Below the pieces are notes generated by a model. The model did not search any database. It was given only the letters and a program-made list of their open reading frames with translations, and was not told the origin of the DNA. Made by a program: the position numbers and the translations under genes. This document shows, piece by piece, positions 23,674 through 31,966 of a DNA stretch of 32,125 nucleotides (positions are counted from its first letter, which is position 1; every line of letters begins with the position of its first letter). This stretch comes from Candidatus Celaenobacter antarcticus (lineage in GTDB: Bacteria; Cloacimonadota; Cloacimonadia; JGIOTU-2), in assembly GCA_030765865.1 (NCBI GenBank), contig JAVCDK010000052.1, forward strand, positions 1 to 32,125. The letters are read 5' to 3'.

Positions 23674-25851
23674 ATGTCTTCATCCATTCTTAACACGCTG
23701 AACAAGAAACAGCGGGATGCTGTTCTTGCGACTGAAGGACCGGTGCTGATCCTTGCCGGTGCAGGAAGCGGAAAAACTCGCTGCATAGTACACAGAATTG
23801 CCTATCTCATATCAGATAAAAAAGTCAACCCACATAATATTTTGGCAGTCACTTTTACAAATAAAGCTGCAAATGAGATGAAGAAACGTCTGCAGGATCA
23901 GTTCAATATAGATATTCGCTACTTATGGGTTGGCACTTTTCACTCGATGTGTGCTCGAATTCTAAGAACCGAATCGCAATACCTGCCCGTCACACAGAAT
24001 TATACCATTTACGATGACATAGACCAACAGCGTATCATGAAAAATGTGCTCAAAGAGATCAACCTTGCAGAAACGAACTTCCCTGTAAAAAAGATACTTA
24101 ATATCATATCACAACAAAAAAACAACCTGATCGAATATAATGAATTTTCTATCAATGACTCATATTATGGAAAATATCTGCAGGAAATTTATCAAGCATA
24201 TCAAAAATATCTCATCAAAAATAATGGCGTTGATTTTGATGATCTACTTCTTTATACTGTAAAACTCTTTATGAATCATAAAGACGTGCTGGAACGTTAT
24301 CAAGACCGATTCAAGTATGTGATGATCGACGAGTACCAGGATACTAATTTTGCACAGTACCGCTTTGCCTATTTACTTGCCAAAAAGCATAAAAATATTT
24401 GTGTGGTCGGTGATGACGACCAATCAATATATAGCTGGCGTGGTGCAGATATTGGTAACATTCTCTCCTTTGAAGATGATTATGAAAAACCACAGATCAT
24501 TCGCATGACGCAGAATTACCGCTCGCCAAAACGTGTACTCTCTGCTGCAAACGAGCTTATTTCACATAATCAGTCCCGCCACAAAAAGGAACTCTGGACA
24601 GAAAAAAAGGACGGAAAAGATATTTCATTGTATAATACTAACAATGAACGCCATGAAGCGATAGTTATCTCTCAAAAAATACAAGAGCTTCGTGACACTC
24701 ATGATATTTCCCCAAAAGACATTGCGATATTTTATCGAACCAATGCTCAATCACGTGTCCTTGAAACTCAATTCATCAAAGATCATATAGATTATCGGAT
24801 CGTGGGAGGGGTAAACTTCTTCCAGCGTAAGGAAATCAAAGATATTATTGCGTACCTCAGACTCATCACAAATCCAAAGGATAATGAAAGTTTTTTAAGA
24901 ATAGTAAATTTCCCAAAGCGAGGAATCGGCAAGACATCAATTACACATCTTTTAGATTTTGCGGTTGAAAAAAACAGCTCTCTCTTTGATGCTGTTGACT
25001 CAGTTGGTTCTTGTGAAGTAGTGTCCTCATCAGCCAAAGAGCGCCTCAAACTCTTCAAAAATATGATTAATGGTTTTATTGAAATTGCTCAGCATCGCCA
25101 AATTAATGAATTAGTAAAACAGGTTATTGATACTATCGAAATATTAGATTTTTATAAACACACTGATTCGATCGAAGGTGAGAGCAAGGCAGATAATATT
25201 CGTGAATTTGTAGCTTCGACCGATGAATTTGCTGAGAATTTTATTACTATCCATGACAAGGAGCCTTCTTTGCAAGAATACATGCAGAATCTCTCGCTTG
25301 TTTCGGACATTGATTATGCTGATACTGACAGAGACGTAGTTTCTCTTATGACAATGCATAATGCGAAAGGGCTTGAATTCCCTTATGTATTCATCGTAGG
25401 AGCGGAAGATGGATTGATCCCTCATAGAAATTCCATGGAGTCCACAGGTGATGTTGAAGAGGAAAGACGGTTATTCTATGTCGCTATGACACGAACGATC
25501 AAAGAGTTGTTCATATCTTATGCTCAATCACGCAGGTATTATGATTCTACAATGTCTTCTTTCCCCTCTCGTTTTCTTAATGATATTAATCAGAGCCATT
25601 TCCAAATGTTTGATATGACGAATTTTCATTCGAATAATGACCACTATCCTAAGAGACATATGAACAAAAAATCATTTGATCTTGGCACGCAGAATGATAT
25701 TTATAAAGTAGGGCAAAAAGTCGAGCATATGAGCTTTGGCAAAGGACGAATTCTTTCGATCAGAAAAGACGGTGAGTTAATAAAGTTGACAATATCTTTC
25801 GATTCTGGCGAATTAAAAAAAATAATTTCGGATTATATTAAAGTATTATGA
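23674..25851 (+). CDS. pcrA: ATP-dependent DNA helicase, PcrA/UvrD type
   Basis: The 725-residue SF1A helicase unwinds DNA 3'-5' in repair and replication. Motifs run in order: Q-motif (KKQRDAV, 11-17), Walker A GAGSGKT (29-35), Ia (AVTFTNKAANEM), Ib GTFHS (87-91), Walker B DEYQDTN (219-225), motif III GDDDQSIYSWRGA (246-258), motif IV (TQNYRSP), MTMHNAKGLEFP (motif V) and RRLFYVAMTR (motif VI). The C-terminal piece VGQKVEHMSFGKGRIL is the PcrA/UvrD Tudor-like tail. Length is normal. It sits inside an envelope-gene operon: 1 bp after the NPLDP lipoprotein and overlapping the PorV-like gene by 4 bp. Confidence 0.95.
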   Translation: MSSSILNTLNKKQRDAVLATEGPVLILAGAGSGKTRCIVHRIAYLISDKKVNPHNILAVTFTNKAANEMKKRLQDQFNIDIRYLWVGTFHSMCARILRTESQYLPVTQNYTIYDDIDQQRIMKNVLKEINLAETNFPVKKILNIISQQKNNLIEYNEFSINDSYYGKYLQEIYQAYQKYLIKNNGVDFDDLLLYTVKLFMNHKDVLERYQDRFKYVMIDEYQDTNFAQYRFAYLLAKKHKNICVVGDDDQSIYSWRGADIGNILSFEDDYEKPQIIRMTQNYRSPKRVLSAANELISHNQSRHKKELWTEKKDGKDISLYNTNNERHEAIVISQKIQELRDTHDISPKDIAIFYRTNAQSRVLETQFIKDHIDYRIVGGVNFFQRKEIKDIIAYLRLITNPKDNESFLRIVNFPKRGIGKTSITHLLDFAVEKNSSLFDAVDSVGSCEVVSSSAKERLKLFKNMINGFIEIAQHRQINELVKQVIDTIEILDFYKHTDSIEGESKADNIREFVASTDEFAENFITIHDKEPSLQEYMQNLSLVSDIDYADTDRDVVSLMTMHNAKGLEFPYVFIVGAEDGLIPHRNSMESTGDVEEERRLFYVAMTRTIKELFISYAQSRRYYDSTMSSFPSRFLNDINQSHFQMFDMTNFHSNNDHYPKRHMNKKSFDLGTQNDIYKVGQKVEHMSFGKGRILSIRKDGELIKLTISFDSGELKKIISDYIKVL

Positions 25852-26810
25852 AAAAAATAATTATTCTACTGATGAGTTGCTTTCTTTTAAGCAGTATTTT
25901 GCATGCTGACAAATATGCGGGAGAATTCTTGAATATCGGAGTCGGTGTTAAAGCTCGAGCACTCGGAAATGCTTTTGTTGCTCTTGCTGACGACCCTACT
26001 GCAACCTATTGGAATCCAGCAGGAATTTATTATTGTAACAATCTTTCGTTCAATATTATGCATTCTGAAGAATATGCAGGAAATCTCAAATATGATGCGA
26101 TCAGTGCGGTATATCCCCTCGATGATGCAAAGAAATTTGGTTTTCTTATTACTCGCACCGGCATATCTGGAATTCCACTAACAGAACTTGAAGATCCCAA
26201 TGATACTATTTCTGTTCACAATCCGCCTTATGCGTACAAATATGTAAGCGATGCTGATTATACCGGCTATCTGTCGTTCAGTTCAAAATTATTTACCGAT
26301 ATCTCCTTTGGTATCACTACAAAACTGATTTACAGAATAATTGGAGACATAAAGGCATCGGGGATCGGTTTGGACGCTGGATTTCTCTATAAGATCAATC
26401 CAAGTATTCAGGTTGGCTTGAATATTCGTGATGCGATTGGGACATCGATCTGGTGGAAGAACGGTGAAACAGAAACAGTATCTCCAAACATTTTGGCAGG
26501 TGCAAGTACAAGATTTGTATTCCCCATAATCAATGTACCTTCACGTCTTTTATGTCAAACCGATATTTATTTTGAAAACCGTAAAGGGGCTGCTCAACTA
26601 TCTGTTGGCAAAGCAAGTTTGGACTTCCACGCCGGGATGCTTTTTGATATTGCCCCATTCCTCTCAATCGCTTGTGGTATCGATAGAGAATACTTCACTG
26701 CCGGCGCTTTCATTTCCTATAAGAATTACACACTTCAGTATGCTTTTGAGGATAATCCAGACCTAGATATTATCCATAGAATTTCTATTGAAGTAGAATT
26801 CTTCCATTAA
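25848..26810 (+). CDS. PorV/PorQ-family outer-membrane beta-barrel protein
   Basis: The 320-residue product has a signal peptide (cleavage after A20, LHA). It then shows the PorV/UPF0164 start GVGVKARALGNAFVALADDPTATYWNPAGI (about 31-60), and continues as many amphipathic strands to a terminal aromatic (EVEFFH). Barrels of this group are FadL-like; some (PorV, PorQ) belong to type IX secretion, while many in FCB genomes are orphan. No other T9SS part is visible here, so a secretion role is not claimed. It overlaps pcrA by 4 bp and ends the operon. Confidence 0.85.
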   Translation: MKKIIILLMSCFLLSSILHADKYAGEFLNIGVGVKARALGNAFVALADDPTATYWNPAGIYYCNNLSFNIMHSEEYAGNLKYDAISAVYPLDDAKKFGFLITRTGISGIPLTELEDPNDTISVHNPPYAYKYVSDADYTGYLSFSSKLFTDISFGITTKLIYRIIGDIKASGIGLDAGFLYKINPSIQVGLNIRDAIGTSIWWKNGETETVSPNILAGASTRFVFPIINVPSRLLCQTDIYFENRKGAAQLSVGKASLDFHAGMLFDIAPFLSIACGIDREYFTAGAFISYKNYTLQYAFEDNPDLDIIHRISIEVEFFH

Positions 26811-26885
26811 AATAATAAAAAAATTGACAACTATTTGAATAATACCAATTTAGCAAACAAAGTAGTTTTCATTAATTAAAAAATT

Positions 26886-26957
26886 GGAGAAAATCAAAAT
26901 GTGGCATGGATTTATGATAATTTAATCTTTCTCCATGTTATAAGTAAAGAAAGGAGA
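26886..26957 (+). promoter_or_regulatory. Possible leader-peptide switch before the first porin
   Basis: A 9-codon ORF (26899-26925; MWHGFMII) has a good Shine-Dalgarno (GGAG, 26886-26889). Just after it, TTTCTCC (26928-26934) is complementary to GGAGAAA (26886-26892) over the leader and also to GGAGA (26953-26957) of the porin ribosome binding site, so the two pairings exclude each other. This looks like a translational switch, but is inferred from sequence alone. Confidence 0.35.
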
Positions 26958-26963
26958 TATTTA

Positions 26964-27920
26964 ATGAAAAAAATTGGATTAATACTTATTGGTTTACTTT
27001 TGCTCAGTTCTTTCTCTTTTGCATCAAGTGCTATTATTGAAAAGATAATTCCAAATTCAAACACTTTCAGCTTTTATTATTCATCAAAACGTATCGAGAA
27101 AGATGTAGGTTCAGAAAGATTCTGGCATCTTAAAACAGCTCGTTTAGAATGGATAGGTGATAATTATGATGTTGATTTGGAACTTGCCCCTCTTGCTGCT
27201 GGTAATCCCATATCTATAAGACAAGCCTGGATTAAATTCACTCCATTCAAATTTATGGACATCTCACTGGGAAAAATTACTTATCCTTTCTGTAATGTAT
27301 CGAGTAAAACCATAAGCAATATCACCAATTTCCAACCCACCTTCTTTGGGGAAGACTGGATGGTAAAATTCAACGGAAAATTTGATAAACTCCACTGGTA
27401 CGCATATTGGGCGGATGGTGGAATTAATGAAGGCATTAGGGCATATGATATACCCTCTACTATTGGATTTAGAGGAAAATACTCATGGGCAGGACTTGAT
27501 GTTGGTGCATCTTTCAGAATCCGCGATTGGGATGACAGTGATAGAAAATATGATTGGGGTGCAGACCTTCTATATGAATTAGGAAATATTGCTAAATTCA
27601 ATTGCCAAGTTTATAATCTACCTGATGATGATGATAATTCCGATTTAAACTTCTTTTTAATTACCTCATATGAAAAAGGATTTATTCTTCCATTTGCCAA
27701 GAAAACTATTCCATATTTAGGTTACTTCTCAAGAAACGGAATAGATGGTAAGGGAGCAAAAGAATCTAATATTGTAATTGGTTTAAATATGAAACCGGTT
27801 GATAATTCATTTGTTAAGTTGGAATATAATATTGACTCAGATGTTGGCTTAAAAAATTTACCTGAAGATAATCAGAATATTTCGCATGCCCTATCACTTG
27901 AAATCGGATATAGTTTTTAG
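26964..27920 (+). CDS. Porin-like outer-membrane protein, paralogue 1
   Basis: The 318-residue product starts at 26964, where AAAGGAG precedes the ATG and the signal peptide (ending FSFA) begins; an upstream GTG in frame at 26901 lacks a signal sequence. The mature part is a run of amphipathic strands ending in SLEIGYSF, with the terminal Phe typical of outer-membrane barrels. Segments such as AWIKFTPFKFMDISLGKITYPF resemble porins with a periplasmic-side SLGK..PF signature (phosphate-selective OprP/O-like), but the substrate is unknown. The next gene is a clear paralogue, sharing YSSKRI, VGSERFWHLK and the block from STIGFRGKYSW to FRIRDW. Confidence 0.8.
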   Translation: MKKIGLILIGLLLLSSFSFASSAIIEKIIPNSNTFSFYYSSKRIEKDVGSERFWHLKTARLEWIGDNYDVDLELAPLAAGNPISIRQAWIKFTPFKFMDISLGKITYPFCNVSSKTISNITNFQPTFFGEDWMVKFNGKFDKLHWYAYWADGGINEGIRAYDIPSTIGFRGKYSWAGLDVGASFRIRDWDDSDRKYDWGADLLYELGNIAKFNCQVYNLPDDDDNSDLNFFLITSYEKGFILPFAKKTIPYLGYFSRNGIDGKGAKESNIVIGLNMKPVDNSFVKLEYNIDSDVGLKNLPEDNQNISHALSLEIGYSF

Positions 27921-27957
27921 ATGTTAACCTTTATTCAATAAGTTTTAGGAGAAACCT

Positions 27958-28917
27958 ATGAAAAAAATATTATTAATAACTCTCTTTCTCATGCTCGTAA
28001 GCACATTCCTCGTTGCAAATGAGATCAGTTTCTATTATTCTTCAAAACGAATCGATAAGGGTGTTGGTTCAGAAAGATTTTGGCATCTTAAAGATTTTTA
28101 TTTAGAATGGGAAGGTAAGAATTTTATAACCTCACTGGACTTTTCCGGGCTTATGGAGAATAATCCCAAACTCAGTATCAATGAAGCCTGGATAAAATTC
28201 AATTTATTTACTACATATTACTCTTATTTCCAAAAAAATCAATGGTTCACAATTGATATGACCGTTGGGGATATGTATTATCCATTCGGGAATGTTTCGA
28301 GCAGATCTTCTGAAAATATCAGTATTTTTCACCCGCAAACCTTTGGTTCTAATTGGATGGTTAATTTTACCGGTGAACTCTGTTCAAAGTACACTTTCAA
28401 GGCATATTGGGCAGATGGTGGAACTAATGAAGGAATTGGTGGAACTGATTCACCCTCGACAATCGGATTTAGAGGAAAATACTCATGGGCAGGACTTGAT
28501 GCAGGCGCATCTTTCAGAATCCGCGATTGGAATGACGATGATAGGTTATATGATTTTGGTGTAGATATAATTTATTCTATTAAAGATATTGTAAAATTAG
28601 ATTTTCAAGCCTATAATCTTGATGATGGAGATAATAATACTGATGATATTGATTTCTGGTTTATTGTAAAACATGTTCAAGGTTTCCAAATCCCTATTAT
28701 ACAAACAATCAAACCTTATTTTGGTTTTTTCACAAAGCCTGTAAAAAACAGGCATGAGTATAATATTATATATGGTATTAATATTATACCAACAAAAAAT
28801 ACATTTGTAAAATTAGAATACAATTATGACTCAGAAGTTAATGAAAAAGGAATATTGAGTATAGATAATCAGAATATTACAAATGCTTTAAGCCTTGAAG
28901 TCGGATTCTTGTTTTAA
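27958..28917 (+). CDS. Porin-like outer-membrane protein, paralogue 2
   Basis: The 319-residue product has a signal peptide (ending LVA, about residue 20), a good Shine-Dalgarno (AGGAG) and a barrel-like sequence ending LSLEVGFLF. It follows paralogue 1 after 37 bp and ends with a clear terminator, so the pair is one transcript. Compared with paralogue 1 it has a longer loop near residues 80-95 (TTYYSYFQKNQWF) and a similar middle block. The substrate is unknown; the two may form related pores with different loops. Confidence 0.8.
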   Translation: MKKILLITLFLMLVSTFLVANEISFYYSSKRIDKGVGSERFWHLKDFYLEWEGKNFITSLDFSGLMENNPKLSINEAWIKFNLFTTYYSYFQKNQWFTIDMTVGDMYYPFGNVSSRSSENISIFHPQTFGSNWMVNFTGELCSKYTFKAYWADGGTNEGIGGTDSPSTIGFRGKYSWAGLDAGASFRIRDWNDDDRLYDFGVDIIYSIKDIVKLDFQAYNLDDGDNNTDDIDFWFIVKHVQGFQIPIIQTIKPYFGFFTKPVKNRHEYNIIYGINIIPTKNTFVKLEYNYDSEVNEKGILSIDNQNITNALSLEVGFLF

Positions 28918-28939
28918 AATAAAACCCATTTATGTTTTT

Positions 28940-28966
28940 ACCCCGCCTTTGAGCGGGGTTTTTTAT
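28940..28966 (+). terminator. Rho-independent terminator after the porin pair
   Basis: ACCCCGC-CTTTGA-GCGGGGT forms a 7-bp GC-rich stem followed by TTTTTTATT, a textbook terminator 22 nt after the stop codon. Confidence 0.95.
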
Positions 28967-29018
28967 TGACCACTTATAAATCATCTTGAGATTTTGGAAA
29001 AAGTTTTTTGGAGGAAGC

Positions 29019-30095
29019 ATGCCTGATTTCCGTATTCTGGCAATCAATCCCGGCTCTACATCAACAAAAATTGCAATTTTTGATAATGATAAAGAGGTCT
29101 TTAAAAAAACACTCAATCACAAACCAGAAGAACTCAATCCCTTCGAAGAGTTGATCGATCAGTTCGAATTCAGAAAAAATATCGTTGAAGAAGCTTTAGA
29201 AGAAAATGATATCCAACTAAATTCGATTGATGCAATTGTAAGTCGTGGAGGTCTTTTACGACCAGTTCCAAGCGGAGTCTTTATGATTAATCAAAAGATG
29301 CTTGCCGATCTGAAAGATCCATCAATCTGGGGAAGAGCTCATGCTTCAAACATTGGTGCTTTTATCGCCAAATCAATCGCTGATGAACTTCACATTCCAT
29401 GCTTTGTTGCCGATCCTGTAACAGTTGATGAGATGGAGAATATTGCTCGAATTTCCGGCGTTCCAGGAATAGTCAGGCAGAGTCTTTTTCATGCCCTCAA
29501 TATAAGAGCGATTGCTCGCAAAACTGCAAAAAAACTATATAAAACTCTCAATGAATGCAATTTGGTCGCAGCTCACATGGGTGGTGGTGTAAGTGTTGCA
29601 GCTATAAAGCAGGGAAAGGTTGTAGATGTGAATAATGCCCTTCTTGGAATGGGACCCTTTTCTCCCCAGCGAGCTGGCGCACTTCCTCTTAGTGGAGTAA
29701 TTGATATGTGTTTTTCTGGCAAGTACACAAAAGCAGACGTCGAAAAAATACTCACTAAAACAAGCGGTTTGATTGGTTATCTTGGTACAGATAATGATAT
29801 TGAAATTGAAAAAGAAGTTGAAGAAGGTAATGAAAAATATCGTCAGATCCTCGAAGCAATGGCATATCAAATCTCGAAAGAAATCGGTGCGTACGCAACA
29901 GTGCTCAAAGGAAAAGTTGATGCAATATTTCTTACCGGCGGATTGGCTTATGATAAATTTCTTACTGGCTGGATCAGAAAAAGAATCGCTTTTATCGCAC
30001 CCGTCTACATGTTCCCGGGTGAAGGTGAAATGGAAGCATTAGCTGAAGCCGGACTGCGTGTGCTCAAGGGATATGAAAATCCAAAGGAATATTAA
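29019..30095 (+). CDS. buk: Butyrate kinase
   Basis: The 358-residue cytoplasmic enzyme of the acetokinase fold converts butyryl phosphate and ADP to butyrate and ATP (or the reverse; branched-chain acyl phosphates are alternatives). The start at 29019 follows GGAGGAAGC; a frame from 28986 has no function. Visible motifs are INPGSTSTK (9-17, phosphate 1 loop), VSRGGLLRPVPSG, HASNIGAF, ADPVTVDEM, and AHMGGGVSVA with GPFSPQRAGALP. Length matches the family. It is 52 nt after a terminator, so it should have its own promoter, though none is convincing. No phosphotransbutyrylase gene is in the window. Its neighbour downstream (8 bp) is a glycosyltransferase. Confidence 0.93.
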   Translation: MPDFRILAINPGSTSTKIAIFDNDKEVFKKTLNHKPEELNPFEELIDQFEFRKNIVEEALEENDIQLNSIDAIVSRGGLLRPVPSGVFMINQKMLADLKDPSIWGRAHASNIGAFIAKSIADELHIPCFVADPVTVDEMENIARISGVPGIVRQSLFHALNIRAIARKTAKKLYKTLNECNLVAAHMGGGVSVAAIKQGKVVDVNNALLGMGPFSPQRAGALPLSGVIDMCFSGKYTKADVEKILTKTSGLIGYLGTDNDIEIEKEVEEGNEKYRQILEAMAYQISKEIGAYATVLKGKVDAIFLTGGLAYDKFLTGWIRKRIAFIAPVYMFPGEGEMEALAEAGLRVLKGYENPKEY

Positions 30096-30103
30096 TCAGT
30101 AAT

Positions 30104-31051
30104 ATGAAACTCAGCGGTTTCTCTTTTGTTCGTAACGGAATAAAACTCTATTATCCTGTTGTTGAAACGATAAAATCTATTCTGCCACTTGTTGACGAAT
30201 TTGTCATTGCTGTGGGCAAAGGTGACGAGGATGATACATCCCGAAAAAAAATCGAAGAAATAAACTCTCCGAAGATTCGGATAATTGATACTGTCTGGGA
30301 AGAGCGTTATTTTAAGAAGGGCATAATAAATGCGATGCAGACGAATGTTGCCAAAATGGAATGCACAGGAGACTGGCTTTTTTATGTGCAGGCAGATGAA
30401 GTAGTTCATGAAAAATATCTGGATACGATACAGCAGCGTTGTGAAGAATTGCTGCCCAATGAAGAAGTTGATGGTCTGCTGTTTAATTACAAGCATTTCT
30501 GGGGTGATTATAATCACTATCAGGGAGGTCACGGCTGGTATCCGCATGAAATACGAATAATCCGCAACAAGCCAGATATCTGGTCATGGCAGAGCGCGCA
30601 ATCTTTCCGGCGTTATGATCATTATGATAATCCTCGCCAGCCAGAAGGCACCCGTAAGATCCGTGTTGCAAAAGTTGCTGCTGAGATCTATCATTATGGC
30701 TGGGTGAGACCGCCCTATTTGATGCGCAATAAGAGTTTAGCTCTTGATAGCGTGCACTGGGGCAAAAAAAAAGCAGAAGAATATTATAAAAATATCCCAA
30801 CGGAATTTGATTATGGTCCAATGGATAGACTGGCAGTTTTTGAAGATACGCATCCGGCTGTGATGCAGGATATGATATCCAGATTTGACTGGACAGACAA
30901 GCTACAGAAAAGCGGAAAACCCAATCCTTATCGGGAACTACATAAGCATGAGCGCTTGAAGACGCGCCTTCATAGCTGGATTGAAAAGTATCTTCTGGGT
31001 GGGCGGACTTTGGGTGGATTTCATAATTATCGTCTGCTGAGGAAAATTTGA
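30104..31051 (+). CDS. Glycosyltransferase family 2-like protein
   Basis: The 315-residue product resembles GT-A glycosyltransferases: N-terminal strand MKLSGFSFVRNG, the IAVGKGDEDDTS segment (36-46), and a DxD-type metal/nucleotide site in FYVQADEV (93-100). The later HYGWVRPPYLMRNKSLA and a basic C-terminus are typical of sugar transferases found in LPS or surface-glycan clusters of this group. Donor and acceptor are not readable. It begins 8 bp after buk and its stop overlaps the next start (TGATG). Confidence 0.82.
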   Translation: MKLSGFSFVRNGIKLYYPVVETIKSILPLVDEFVIAVGKGDEDDTSRKKIEEINSPKIRIIDTVWEERYFKKGIINAMQTNVAKMECTGDWLFYVQADEVVHEKYLDTIQQRCEELLPNEEVDGLLFNYKHFWGDYNHYQGGHGWYPHEIRIIRNKPDIWSWQSAQSFRRYDHYDNPRQPEGTRKIRVAKVAAEIYHYGWVRPPYLMRNKSLALDSVHWGKKKAEEYYKNIPTEFDYGPMDRLAVFEDTHPAVMQDMISRFDWTDKLQKSGKPNPYRELHKHERLKTRLHSWIEKYLLGGRTLGGFHNYRLLRKI

Positions 31052-31827
31052 TGATTACCGAACCAACAACTAAATCCATCAGTGTTGTTATCATTGCTAA
31101 AAATGAAGCAGACAACATGGAGAGAGTACTCAAATCAGTAATATGGGCGGATGAGATTCTGGTGGCAGATAGCGGTTCTACAGACGCCACGGCACGGATC
31201 GCGGAGGATTTAGGAGCGCACGTATTACATCTTGATTGGGAAGGTTTTGGCAGGACTAAGCATAAAGCGGTCATGGCAGCAAAATATGACTGGATTTTGT
31301 CGATTGATGCCGATGAAGAGGTTTCAGAAGAATTGAAGAATAAAATAATGGAACTCAAGCCGGCATTGAAAGAACAGAATGCCTATAAAATTAAGCGAAT
31401 ATCCTGGTATTTAAACCGGAAAATCCGCTGGTGCGGATGGCAGAATGATTTTCCGCTACGCTTATTTAATCGCAGGACCGCAGGTTTTAATGATAAAGTC
31501 GTTCATGAAAGCGTGAAAACCAAAGCAAAGATTAGCTTGATTACCGAGCCGATATATCATTATACATATCCCACCCTTTCGGATCATCTGAGAAAGATCA
31601 ATTTTTACACCACCCTGAACGTGGAGGAGAAGTATCGCAAAGGAAGGAAATATACCTTAACTGGCGCAATATTACAGGGAATGTGGAAATTCATTGCGAT
31701 GTATTTTCTAAAGCAGGGATTCCAGGATGGAAAAACTGGATTTCTTCTTTGCAGAAATTCGGCAATCGGGCAGTATCTGAAATATCTTAAATTATGGGAA
31801 AAACGGCAGCATGATCGGACACCTTGA
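31051..31827 (+). CDS. LPS-core-type glycosyltransferase (WaaE/KdtX family)
   Basis: The 258-residue family 2 glycosyltransferase starts with SVVIIAKNEADNMERVL (11-27), then ADEILVADSGSTDAT (33-47) and the metal-binding DADEE (86-90). WRCGWQ-like RKIRWCGWQNDFPLRLF and KVVHESV follow, as in the WaaE/KdtX group that adds glucose to the inner LPS core. A TTG start one codon upstream is possible but the ATG at 31051 (GAGGAAA before it) overlaps the previous stop and is preferred. It continues the glycosyltransferase cluster. Confidence 0.87.
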   Translation: MITEPTTKSISVVIIAKNEADNMERVLKSVIWADEILVADSGSTDATARIAEDLGAHVLHLDWEGFGRTKHKAVMAAKYDWILSIDADEEVSEELKNKIMELKPALKEQNAYKIKRISWYLNRKIRWCGWQNDFPLRLFNRRTAGFNDKVVHESVKTKAKISLITEPIYHYTYPTLSDHLRKINFYTTLNVEEKYRKGRKYTLTGAILQGMWKFIAMYFLKQGFQDGKTGFLLCRNSAIGQYLKYLKLWEKRQHDRTP

Positions 31828-31966
31828 TTTGGAGAAAGGATTTGGTCGGGGACAGCAGCAAGTACTCTATCTGGTCAATAAATCTCAATCAAGTAACATT
31901 AACAATATCGAAGTATCCCAAATAATGAATACATTCAAAACGCTATACTCAAATCTTTATGAATGA
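31811..31966 (+). pseudogene. Remnant of a GT-B glycosyltransferase N-terminus
   Basis: A 51-codon frame overlaps the end of the WaaE-like gene by 17 nt and the next glycosyltransferase by 8 nt. Its start HLDLEKGFGRGQQQVLYLV resembles the N-terminal HIDTAKTWRGGQNQVFLL of the gene that follows and the usual family start KGWRGGQRQVLYL. The rest has no family resemblance and ends at TGA. It is best read as the decayed end of a lost glycosyltransferase; a genuine small peptide is less likely. Confidence 0.55.

Noticed and set aside
25848-26810. Type IX secretion locus based on the PorV-like barrel
   Set aside because: No PorU, PorK-N or C-terminal-domain cargo in the window; PorV-like barrels are widespread as orphans.
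26901-26963. GTG start for porin paralogue 1
   Set aside because: The added residues break the signal peptide, while ATG 26964 has a strong Shine-Dalgarno.
27921-27941. Six-codon ORF between the two porin genes
   Set aside because: No Shine-Dalgarno of its own and no pairing element; likely chance.
30483-31358. 291-codon open frame on the minus strand
   Set aside because: It lies wholly antisense to two well-supported glycosyltransferases, has a low-complexity Ser-rich start and no family resemblance; a shadow ORF.
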